Part shown: piece after piece, positions 15,278-21,549 of the stretch
How the letters are laid out: the number at the start of each line of letters is the position of its first letter
Position numbering within the stretch: the stretch's first letter is position 1
Origin: a virus
Length of the DNA stretch: 28,241 nt
Strand: one strand, 5' to 3'
Virus record (IMG/VR): IMGVR_UViG_3300025120_000406
Location: 1-28,241 of that record
Made by a program: the position numbers and the translations under genes
The notes under the pieces: model-generated
What the model saw: only the letters and a program-made list of their open reading frames with translations
The model's database searches: none
What the model was told of the DNA's origin: nothing

Positions 15278-15465
15278 TTCCTCTTCTAGTAATTCCTTAT
15301 CAACCACCTCCTCCGCTACCTGTAAAGCTTTGCTCTGAGGTAGCGTGGGAGATTATTCATACACCTGTACTTAGTGAGGAAGACAAAAGAAAGGTATTGA
15401 ATAATTTAGCCCGACGCTGTGCTTTTAATTTAGGTCCAGGAGCAGCTCCACCAATTAGTTGGTAG
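15274..15465 (+). CDS. Small protein translationally coupled to hli, unrecognised
   Basis: A 63-residue protein from the GTG at 15274, whose start overlaps the hli stop as GTGA; a second GTG three bases earlier is also possible. It opens with a hydrophobic/proline stretch (VIPLLVIPYQPPPPLPVKLC), continues with a helix SEEDKRKVLNNLARRC and ends GPGAAPPISW. It has two cysteines and no recognised domain. The tight overlap is the main evidence that it is expressed, and it links this protein to Hli. Confidence 0.55.
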   Translation: MIPLLVIPYQPPPPLPVKLCSEVAWEIIHTPVLSEEDKRKVLNNLARRCAFNLGPGAAPPISW

Positions 15466-15497
15466 CCGTAGTATTAAAAGGTAATTGCTTACAGACA

Positions 15498-15731
15498 ATG
15501 GCACCAATTAAAAAACCTGCACCAGGTAACAAGCGTCCTGTAGCCAAGGACGCAGTAGGTAAAAAAACAGGCGAATCTAAATTACGTGAAGAAAATAAAA
15601 GACTTCGTGCAGAAGTCCGTGGTCTAAAAAAAGGAGGAAACGGAGAAGATAAAAAAGCCAGTGGCCAAAAAGAATCCATGAAGGATAAGATGGCTAGACT
15701 CCGTGGAATGGTTGGAAAGAAAAAGAAGTAA
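15498..15731 (+). CDS. Small lysine-rich coiled-coil protein
   Basis: A 77-residue protein beginning MAPIKKPAPGNK. I chose the ATG at 15498 because the longer TTG reading adds a hydrophobic leader (VAVVLKGNCLQT) that overlaps the previous gene. It is very rich in K, R and E. Residues about 28-43 (ESKLREENKRLRAEVRGL) are a coiled-coil-like segment, and the rest is basic and probably disordered, ending MVGKKKK. It could bind nucleic acid or act as a small scaffold; no domain is recognised. It converges on the NblA-like gene with 2 bases between the stops. Confidence 0.55.
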   Translation: MAPIKKPAPGNKRPVAKDAVGKKTGESKLREENKRLRAEVRGLKKGGNGEDKKASGQKESMKDKMARLRGMVGKKKK

Positions 15732-15733
15732 AT

Positions 15734-16030
15734 CTAGAAAGGCTGATAGTTACTTTCGTCGTCGTCATCATCATCACGCATCATAGTCAAGGCTAGTTGC
15801 GTGAGTTCAAAATCAGTGGGAATATCGAATTCAATATCAATATTTTCAGCGGCCAGCATGTCTTTAATTGCTTGAGTCTCAATCAAACGTTTATGAAAAA
15901 GGCATAACAAGGCAATTTGCAGCTGATCCCAGGTCATTTCTTGGGAGTCTAGCTCTGCCTTTCTCATTGCCAATTGTAAGTGCAAAGGCATATCATATTC
16001 TTCATTTGTCTCAATGCTATTCATGCTCAT
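15734..16030 (-). CDS. NblA-like phycobilisome-degradation adaptor (candidate)
   Basis: A 98-residue protein. Residues 16-62 (LHLQLAMRKAELDSQEM, then TWDQLQIALLCLFHKRLIET, then QAIKDMLAAE) can be laid without gaps on the NblA helix pair, which I recall as L-x-L-E-Q-x-F-x-LR-x-F-E-x-Q-V-x-x-M-S-R-E-Q-A-Q-x-F-L-x-x-L-Y...Y-K-x-L-L. Matching positions include Arg23, Glu26, Met32, Gln36, Gln38, Leu41, Leu44, the aromatic Phe45, Lys56 and Leu59. NblA steers phycobilisomes to Clp proteolysis, and freshwater and some marine cyanophages carry it. Unlike host NblA (about 60 residues) it has a 14-residue N-terminal and about 35-residue acidic C-terminal extension with six Asp in a row. It lies close to hli and just upstream of the lysozyme gene. 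The match is short and by eye, so this is a candidate call. Confidence 0.5.
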   Translation of the reverse strand: MSMNSIETNEEYDMPLHLQLAMRKAELDSQEMTWDQLQIALLCLFHKRLIETQAIKDMLAAENIDIEFDIPTDFELTQLALTMMRDDDDDDESNYQPF

Positions 16031-16054
16031 TTTCCCTGTTTCTAATATTGTAGA

Positions 16055-16714
16055 CTACAGGTTAAAGATTGTGTCGTACTCAGATTGGCTATATTCTACG
16101 TATGGGTCTGCATCTATTTCAAAATCATTTGCAAAACTAGAGAGTGCGTAAGGATCTATCGCTTCTTGTAGCTTGCGAATAGCTCGGACTTGAGCAGGAG
16201 AAGCTACATAATTCCTAAAGGCTTTTAAAAGAATATCAGAACCTATCCAAGAGCTATCTAGTAACTCACTTAAAAATAATCTGACCTCTTTACGGCGGCG
16301 TTCCACGAGGCCGCCGATAACGTTATATTCTGAATCATAGATCCACTTGGTCATTTCCTTTGCTGCTTGATTGTACTCTTCACGCTCACAGCAATCAACT
16401 ACGTTACTGTAGAGAAAAGATTCCCAACCCACTGAATGCACAAACGAAATTAAGGCATTTAACATTTGAAGATCTAAACCTAAATTTAGATCAATGATTT
16501 GAGTTGAAATAATTTTGATTTCATCATTTAGGTATGCAAGAGCTTTTTCTTTAGTACAGAGATGACCCTGACGGACCGGAGAACCGTCAGGATAATAGGT
16601 TGTACCAAAGCCAATAATAAAGGCTTCTCCATCTGTTGTGGAATCGCTACAGGCTTTCTCATGGAAGCCCTCAAACGTTTTGATTAGTTGAATCGCTTCG
16701 TTAAAGGGAACCAT
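16055..16714 (-). CDS. GH24 (T4-type) lysozyme, endolysin
   Basis: A 219-residue muramidase-type endolysin. The N-terminal domain has LIKTFEGF with Glu15 in the position of the catalytic Glu, then a loop with Asp24 and FIIGFGTTYYPDG, where Thr38 of GFGTT fits the Glu/Asp/Thr triad of GH24. ALISFVHSVGWESF and GGLVERRRKEVRLFL (the GL..RR..E...F signature) complete the family pattern. The last 60 residues are an additional acidic helical region (SPAQVRAIRKLQEAIDPYAL) that may bind the cell wall or partner proteins. There is no signal peptide, so it would need a holin to reach the wall. It lies 24 bases downstream of the NblA-like gene on the same strand. Confidence 0.88.
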   Translation of the reverse strand: MVPFNEAIQLIKTFEGFHEKACSDSTTDGEAFIIGFGTTYYPDGSPVRQGHLCTKEKALAYLNDEIKIISTQIIDLNLGLDLQMLNALISFVHSVGWESFLYSNVVDCCEREEYNQAAKEMTKWIYDSEYNVIGGLVERRRKEVRLFLSELLDSSWIGSDILLKAFRNYVASPAQVRAIRKLQEAIDPYALSSFANDFEIDADPYVEYSQSEYDTIFNL

Positions 16715-16743
16715 TTCATTACGATAAGTTATCTAATAATAGC

Positions 16744-16857
16744 TTACTTTCCTTGTCCTCTAGGCTGCTTACGTCCATGATTAGGTTTGGAGTGTTTACC
16801 AGTACCTTGCTTTGTTTTTTTTGGCCTGGATTGGATGTAGCTGCCGTTTTTGTTCAT
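16744..16857 (-). CDS. 37-residue basic protein
   Basis: This small ORF starts at ATG 16857 and reads MNKNGSYIQSRPKKT, then KQGTGKHSKPNHGRKQ, then PRGQGK and TAA at 16744. About a third of its residues are K, R or H and it has no hydrophobic core, so it is likely disordered and may bind nucleic acid or a virion component. Its ATG overlaps the TGA of the gene upstream (ATGA), the usual sign of translational coupling, which is the reason I include it despite its length. Confidence 0.5.
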   Translation of the reverse strand: MNKNGSYIQSRPKKTKQGTGKHSKPNHGRKQPRGQGK

Positions 16858-17036
16858 AGCTCGTAATTAGCTTCACAAATTATACTAAATAAAAGTAGCT
16901 TTAGTTGTCGGTATTGCTCTTGTTGTTCTGCTGGTCTAGCTGGAGATCCTGGCCAAGCCTCTAACGCATCACAGACTGCTTGATACAGAGTCCTGCAGAC
17001 AGTAGTATTTAGAGTGATTTGAAATTGGTCATCCAT
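16854..17036 (-). CDS. 60-residue protein, unrecognised
   Basis: It begins MDDQFQITLNTTVCRTL at the ATG at 17036; a longer frame upstream would overlap the previous gene, so the shorter start is preferred. It contains a helical middle (YQAVCDALEAWPGSPARPAE) and a final helix LKLLLFSIICEANYEL. Three cysteines are spread along the chain. It sits 7 bases after the stop of the gene at 17044 and its own stop overlaps the next start as ATGA, so it belongs to a tight run of three tiny genes. No domain is recognised. Confidence 0.5.
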   Translation of the reverse strand: MDDQFQITLNTTVCRTLYQAVCDALEAWPGSPARPAEQQEQYRQLKLLLFSIICEANYEL

Positions 17037-17043
17037 TCTAGAG

Positions 17044-17340
17044 TTACCATTTTTCACGATGCGACCAATAACGTGCACTCATTTTACTTGGCTTACTATC
17101 TTGAGCATTATGTCTTGCATAGTATGATTTCTTACGTGCCTTATCCTTAGCTGTTTTGGGGTTCTTTCCGGCACCTTCTACACCCTGTTGGCCAAAGCGA
17201 ATAATCTTTTCTTTTCCTTTATCACAAGCTTTTACAACGTGTGATTTAGTTTTATGTCCAGGGGTTTTCTTTGGCTTGTTACATGCCATCTTATCTTTAT
17301 GTAACTTAGCCGCACTAGCAGCTTTCTTTGCTTTAGACAT
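17044..17340 (-). CDS. Small basic phage protein with RFGQQG...ARH...YW..W pattern
   Basis: A 98-residue lysine-rich protein. The first 45 residues are K/A-rich and disordered (MSKAKKAASAAKLHKDKM). The C-terminal half has the order KEKIIRFGQQGVEGAG, KARKKSYYARHNA and MSARYWSHREKW. I recognise this order from a conserved family of short phage proteins, seen across tailed phages of cyanobacteria and others; function unknown. Conserved Arg, His and Trp suggest a specific nucleic-acid or capsid contact, not proven. It lies 5 bases past the stop of the 1030-residue gene. Confidence 0.65.
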   Translation of the reverse strand: MSKAKKAASAAKLHKDKMACNKPKKTPGHKTKSHVVKACDKGKEKIIRFGQQGVEGAGKNPKTAKDKARKKSYYARHNAQDSKPSKMSARYWSHREKW

Positions 17341-17345
17341 TTATA

Positions 17346-20300
17346 TTATTTAAAGAAATCTGTATACCCATCAATTATAGAGCGGCCAGTATCTGTGGCA
17401 TAGTCATCTTCATCCTCATCATCAAACAAATTAAAATAGTTACTAGGTTTTTCTTCTTGGTCTTCATCTATTGTATTGTCACCACTGTCAAAAATATTAC
17501 CGCCCTCTCCAAAGAAACTCCCCACGGTAGCTAATGCTTCAAAGGGATCTTCAGTATCTAAATTTTTTAAGTCAAAGTCACCGCTCAGGCCCCTCTGAAT
17601 AAATTCAATGTCAGAGCGATCAGCATCAGGCATAAAAGTATCAAAGAACTCATCTTCATCTCCTGTATAGCCTGCATTTTGAAATATCTTATATAGTTCT
17701 GATGCATTCTCGTCTTCAATTTCTTTACTATCTGAGTCGCGTTGGATATAAGTAACACCAAGTTCTTTTTGTGTGATTTTTTTCTTTTTCTCATTTAGAA
17801 ATTTAATTGATTCTCTTATTCGTTTAGCTGCTCCTGTTCTCACAGCTTCGATAATATAACCACGTACCTCCTCAATAGCTGCATTATCGTCTAAGCCATA
17901 CATTTCTAAGATCTCTTTCCATGCCTCTTCGTTTTCTTCTGGGTCAATGCCTCTAAGAAGCTCGTCTGCAAACTGGTCAGGTGTTACGAAATTCATGAAT
18001 GTCGCACCATCCAAGTCAATACCTGCTTGGTCAAGTGCTGGGATAACACTATCTGCTAAGTAATCATCAACGTCTTCTGTCGTAAGAACATCTCTTGCTG
18101 GATCAAAACCTTCTCTTGCACCTAGTACTTGATAATGTAATTTGGCAAAGGAATCTGCATCATTAAGATCGGAACCATAAAAATATGCCCACTGGTTCCA
18201 GGTGTAGTTGTTTCCGTTAGCATCAGCTTTTTGCCCTCTAGGCACAGAGTTGCCGTTAGCTTTTGCATCTGTCCAATCTTGTGTGACTTGATCTTTCTGT
18301 AAAGCATAAGTATCTTTTTTGCGTTCATTTTCACCATACTCAGATTCTGTCGGATTGAAATAAAACTCATAGTCAAAATTACCAGGGAGCTTCTGAACAT
18401 TTTCCAGTAATAAACGGGATTGTTTTGAAGCAAGATCTTTTAAACTATCTAATGCACTTTGTGTTTGAAAGATATTTTCTTCGTCTTTTTGTACATCCAT
18501 ATAACTAATAAATTCATCCATGGACTTAGACTGATCGAACCTAGGCTTTAAATAGTTTTCAATGAAATTAGTTTTAAATTCTTCTTGTATTTCATATGTA
18601 CGTTCAAAATTATTTGCTTCTAGTTGAGCCAAGGCATTTGATTGTTTAATTAAATTACCATTCGCATCAAAAGGCTCAATGCCCATCCTGGTCAATTCAA
18701 TTTCATATTGAAGTTTTCCTGTATCAGAATTTAAATCTAAATCTGAAATTGTATCTTCAAACTCAACAGTTATTTGAGTCATATCTTCATATCTTTTTAC
18801 CATCTCATTATCAAACCATTCTTGCCAGTTATATACAGCACTGTTACTTGAAGGAATACCTGTGACTCCAGATAACTGATCTTCAAGGGAATCAGCCATT
18901 GCTTCTGTATCTTTACCGAGCATGGCAAGGTACCCACCAATGCCACTATCTCCTAAGATAGATTGAGATAAAGATTCATTAGCTGAATAGATTTCATTAA
19001 AGCCAGGTAGATTCTTGTATAGTTCTAATGCAGAATTCTTGTCTTGTTGTTCTTTTAACTCAGCAGCTGCAAATTTTAAAGAGTCCTGAGTTAATGTACC
19101 AAATTTATCCTGCTCTAATAACTCTTGTCCTGTAAAATTTAAAAGGACTTTTGATTCAAACTGAGAAGTCTTGTCGTCTGTGTAATCAATTGAACGTTGT
19201 CCACTTTCTCCTACTGCTGTGAGTCCTAGCAAGTCGTCACGATAAATAGCTTTTTCAGCATCTGTTAAATCATCGAAAGCTTCGCTGTAACTAGGAAGAT
19301 CTACAGCTGCATTACCCCTGGTAGAAGGATCTGTACGTGCCATCTGAGAGAATTGGGCAGCGGCATACGTATTGAGATTGTTTCCATACCTTGCAGTAAT
19401 GTCTAGATCTTGAAAGCCTTGTCCATTAAGATTGACAGAAGTTTGTGCCTGATTCCATTGCGTACCTACATTTGAATTGTTTTCTAAAAAGTATGCAGGA
19501 TCAAAACCGCCAGTGAGAGGTTGGATGCCAGATTTTGGATCATATGGTGAGCCAATTTTCGCATCTTTATAGTAAGTATCAACAGCCGCTTTGCTAGTAC
19601 TAAGAAAATTACTTCGTCCAACAGCATCTAATCCATTAATACCGCTCATGATGCCAGAGTAGTTCCCCCCTGGACTATTCTTCATGTTAGTAATAAGACT
19701 ATTGTAAGTGGCTTTCGCACCTGCACCTAAAAGTTTTCTTGCAGCAGGTGCTATCTCTAAGTTGCCCCTGTTATTAACTAGAATTTGTTGATAAGGGATT
19801 ACGCGATTACCTCTACTGCCTGTGTTTTTCCAATGCAGTAGGGCACCTGGGTCACCGGGAAAACCTGAATACTGAGTTCTATTGTAATTAATGTTAGAAA
19901 CATCTCTATAGCTTCTTCTGTAGGTTTGCATTGCAGCATTAAAATTTCTTGCTTCTGGGCTATTCCTTATCTCGGTTACTGTTTGACTAAGGTCTGCTGG
20001 AGTCTCATGGGGACGGCCCGTGTAAAGAATGTAAGCACGTCTAGCCAGCTCGCTTCTGTTTTGTGCTTCTGGACTGGTTCTTAAGGAGTTACCAAGTTTT
20101 TGGTATGCGAATTGAGTTTTAGAGGAATCGCTCCCCCCTTGGTTGTGCATAATATAATTTCTTTCCCATCTTCTTTTTTTATCTTGTAGGCCGGGGCCAT
20201 CGGCTTCACGGGCCAAGATATTCATGTAAGATACGTTAATATCACCATCTAAAGTGTTTTTTCTACTAAGCTGTTGCATCTCATTATACAAAACATCCGT

Positions 20301-20438
20301 TCTATAACTTGAATTCCTATTCACCCAATTCAATATTTGCTGATTTGAATAGCCATCACGACTTGCCGCTTCATATGACTTATGGCCAAACTTCCCTGCG
20401 CCTCCATAATTATTTGCGTAATATGCTAGATCTGCCAT
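17346..20438 (-). CDS. Large probable virion protein, 1030 residues
   Basis: The longest protein in the window; its family is not firmly recognised. Seen: N-terminal helical region (residues 1-100); a SYRDVSNINYNRTQYSG segment; FDPAYFLENNSNVGTQW followed by DLDITARYGNNLNTYAAAQF, and later DADSFAKLHYQVLGAREGFDP, both resembling the short repeats with D-x-x-Y-[FL]...N-x-D-V and G-x-x-EGR-x-P found in DUF4214-like and some cyanophage structural proteins. The middle is rich in charged helices with D/E/Q runs, and the C terminus is strongly acidic (DDEDEDDYATD). There is no membrane segment and no clear catalytic motif. The size and position suggest a large tail, baseplate or internal virion protein. 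The HNH gene ends just before it. Confidence 0.55.
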   Translation of the reverse strand: MADLAYYANNYGGAGKFGHKSYEAASRDGYSNQQILNWVNRNSSYRTDVLYNEMQQLSRKNTLDGDINVSYMNILAREADGPGLQDKKRRWERNYIMHNQGGSDSSKTQFAYQKLGNSLRTSPEAQNRSELARRAYILYTGRPHETPADLSQTVTEIRNSPEARNFNAAMQTYRRSYRDVSNINYNRTQYSGFPGDPGALLHWKNTGSRGNRVIPYQQILVNNRGNLEIAPAARKLLGAGAKATYNSLITNMKNSPGGNYSGIMSGINGLDAVGRSNFLSTSKAAVDTYYKDAKIGSPYDPKSGIQPLTGGFDPAYFLENNSNVGTQWNQAQTSVNLNGQGFQDLDITARYGNNLNTYAAAQFSQMARTDPSTRGNAAVDLPSYSEAFDDLTDAEKAIYRDDLLGLTAVGESGQRSIDYTDDKTSQFESKVLLNFTGQELLEQDKFGTLTQDSLKFAAAELKEQQDKNSALELYKNLPGFNEIYSANESLSQSILGDSGIGGYLAMLGKDTEAMADSLEDQLSGVTGIPSSNSAVYNWQEWFDNEMVKRYEDMTQITVEFEDTISDLDLNSDTGKLQYEIELTRMGIEPFDANGNLIKQSNALAQLEANNFERTYEIQEEFKTNFIENYLKPRFDQSKSMDEFISYMDVQKDEENIFQTQSALDSLKDLASKQSRLLLENVQKLPGNFDYEFYFNPTESEYGENERKKDTYALQKDQVTQDWTDAKANGNSVPRGQKADANGNNYTWNQWAYFYGSDLNDADSFAKLHYQVLGAREGFDPARDVLTTEDVDDYLADSVIPALDQAGIDLDGATFMNFVTPDQFADELLRGIDPEENEEAWKEILEMYGLDDNAAIEEVRGYIIEAVRTGAAKRIRESIKFLNEKKKKITQKELGVTYIQRDSDSKEIEDENASELYKIFQNAGYTGDEDEFFDTFMPDADRSDIEFIQRGLSGDFDLKNLDTEDPFEALATVGSFFGEGGNIFDSGDNTIDEDQEEKPSNYFNLFDDEDEDDYATDTGRSIIDGYTDFFK

Positions 20439-20441
20439 TAT

Positions 20442-20813
20442 CTACGCGGGTTTAAACATCATGTCTAATGATTCTAATTCATTATCCAATATGTACACGC
20501 TCTTATCTTCCATCCAGTTTTGGATTGCTGCTAGCTTTGCTTCTTCAAAGAAAGGTTGGCTGCGATACCATTCTTCCATTGGGCTTGATGCTTTATCTGA
20601 ATTGCATGTTCTACATGCAGGAACTAAGTTGTAGCAATTACTAGAGCCTGATTTAAACCGTGGAACAATATGATCAAGACTCGTAGCAGGCTTACCACAA
20701 TAAGCACATTCGTGGTTCCATGCTTTATATATCTCGTCTCGGAAGCGTTTCTTTGCGTGTTTAGGCCGTAATTCAAGTAGGAGGGCGAGGGGTTCGTTCT
20801 CCGTTTTGAACAT
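20442..20813 (-). CDS. HNH endonuclease
   Basis: A 123-residue protein with a complete HNH nuclease domain. Seen: CAYC (Cys36, Cys39), LDHIVPRFKSG (Asp47-His48, the catalytic His), NCYNLVPAC (Asn62) and CRTCN (Cys67, Cys70, Asn71), so both zinc-binding CxxC pairs and the H-N-N core are present. The N-terminal 30 residues are basic and helical and the C terminus is helical. Such free-standing nucleases act as homing or packaging-associated endonucleases in phages. It lies 3 bases before the 1030-residue gene on the same strand and about 130 bases from the divergent excisionase-like gene, so it may be a mobile insert. Confidence 0.88.
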   Translation of the reverse strand: MFKTENEPLALLLELRPKHAKKRFRDEIYKAWNHECAYCGKPATSLDHIVPRFKSGSSNCYNLVPACRTCNSDKASSPMEEWYRSQPFFEEAKLAAIQNWMEDKSVYILDNELESLDMMFKPA

Positions 20814-20891
20814 AGCAATCTAGCCGTTATCTCAGTTTAAATCTGCTTATCCTTAAGAAATCTAACAATAAAGAAAAATTCTGTAAAGAAT

Positions 20892-20919
20892 TTGACAGCA
20901 TGCAAAAAACCTTTATTTT
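20892..20919 (+). promoter_or_regulatory. Probable sigma70-type promoter for the excisionase-like gene
   Basis: TTGACA (20892-20897) and TATTTT (20914-20919) are separated by 16 bases, placing the start of transcription near 20926, about 18 bases before the ATG at 20944. The -35 box is perfect and the -10 box is fair. Confidence 0.5.
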
Positions 20920-20943
20920 TAACTGGTAAGCAACTTCCGCTAC

Positions 20944-21162
20944 ATGGCTATTACCAACTGGGTTCCAGCACACAAAGCAGCTAAGGAATTGGACATCCCT
21001 CGCAAAGAGCTTAATGGCATGTGTAACAAGAGCATGTTCAGGCTAGGTAAGCACTATGGTGCAGGGCCTTCTACACGCTGCAGAGACACCTACTATTGGA
21101 ACCTTCCTGCTGTACGAGCAGCTCTCAATAAGATGGAGTCAAATGCGACAGCTGCTGTTTAA
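20944..21162 (+). CDS. Excisionase-like helix-turn-helix protein
   Basis: A 72-residue protein. WVPAHKAAKELDIPRKELNG (residues 6-25) is a winged helix-turn-helix of the MerR/excisionase type, and FRLGKHYGAGPSTRCRDTYYW followed by NLPAVRAALNKM is the typical C-terminal wing and helix. Excisionases bend DNA to direct a tyrosine recombinase towards excision. The gene has its own promoter, reads against its neighbours and overlaps by 38 bases the end of an integrase-like gene on the opposite strand. Because that neighbour seems to lack key catalytic residues, a true excision role is uncertain and it may serve as a regulator. A second G-x-HY helix-turn-helix protein is at 11438-11881. Confidence 0.68.
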   Translation: MAITNWVPAHKAAKELDIPRKELNGMCNKSMFRLGKHYGAGPSTRCRDTYYWNLPAVRAALNKMESNATAAV

Positions 21163-21541
21163 GCGGCGTATAGCAAATCTTCCTGACTTTATAAGACAGA
21201 AGTAGATGCTCAATAGAAAAAGATAACTCATCTTTATCTATTATGTTTTTTAGATCTTTCATAAGATCAACCCAGCAACCTTCTAAATTAGAGGGTTGTT
21301 TTTCTTTGAGTTGAAATAAAAAGACCCACTGAGGATGCAGTGGGCGTACAGGTCTTTTCTTTGAAGGTATATTAATTGTATTGTCTTTATTCCAAGTAAA
21401 GCCTTTTAATTGTTTAGGAGTTTTGCCATAGGTTGCAATCATTGAAAGCAACCAAGCTGTTTTCTTTGTCTTTGGTATTGCCAAAATTGAGAAAATTAAA
21501 TCTACAATTCGTTGGTCTGAAGGTAGGTGACGATGAATCAT
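21125..21541 (-). CDS. Tyrosine-recombinase-derived protein, probably catalytically inactive
   Basis: A 138-residue protein. LPSDQRIVDLIFSI (6-19), W..SMIATYG (30-39), SKKRPVRPLHPQWVFLFQL (60-78) and SYKVRKICY (116-124) line up with cyanobacterial and cyanophage integrases, where I know the order (L)PSDEEI..., ATYGLRPHEL, KTG.R...PLHPEWV..F.L and YDLRHAYA. The box I Arg that follows ATYGL is replaced (ATYGKTPKQL, Thr41). In box II Arg120 is kept but the following His is Lys. The last part, with the GH motif and the nucleophilic Tyr, is missing because the frame ends early, within the overlap with the excisionase-like gene. It starts at the end of a virion operon, 8 bases after the stop at 21550. 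Either a remnant or a repurposed DNA-binding protein. Confidence 0.55.
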   Translation of the reverse strand: MIHRHLPSDQRIVDLIFSILAIPKTKKTAWLLSMIATYGKTPKQLKGFTWNKDNTINIPSKKRPVRPLHPQWVFLFQLKEKQPSNLEGCWVDLMKDLKNIIDKDELSFSIEHLLLSYKVRKICYTPLKQQLSHLTPSY

Positions 21542-21549
21542 TTTGTTAC

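Noticed and set aside
20442-20813. HNH gene as part of an intron or intein
   Set aside because: No split host gene or splice-like flanks are visible; the genes on both sides appear complete.
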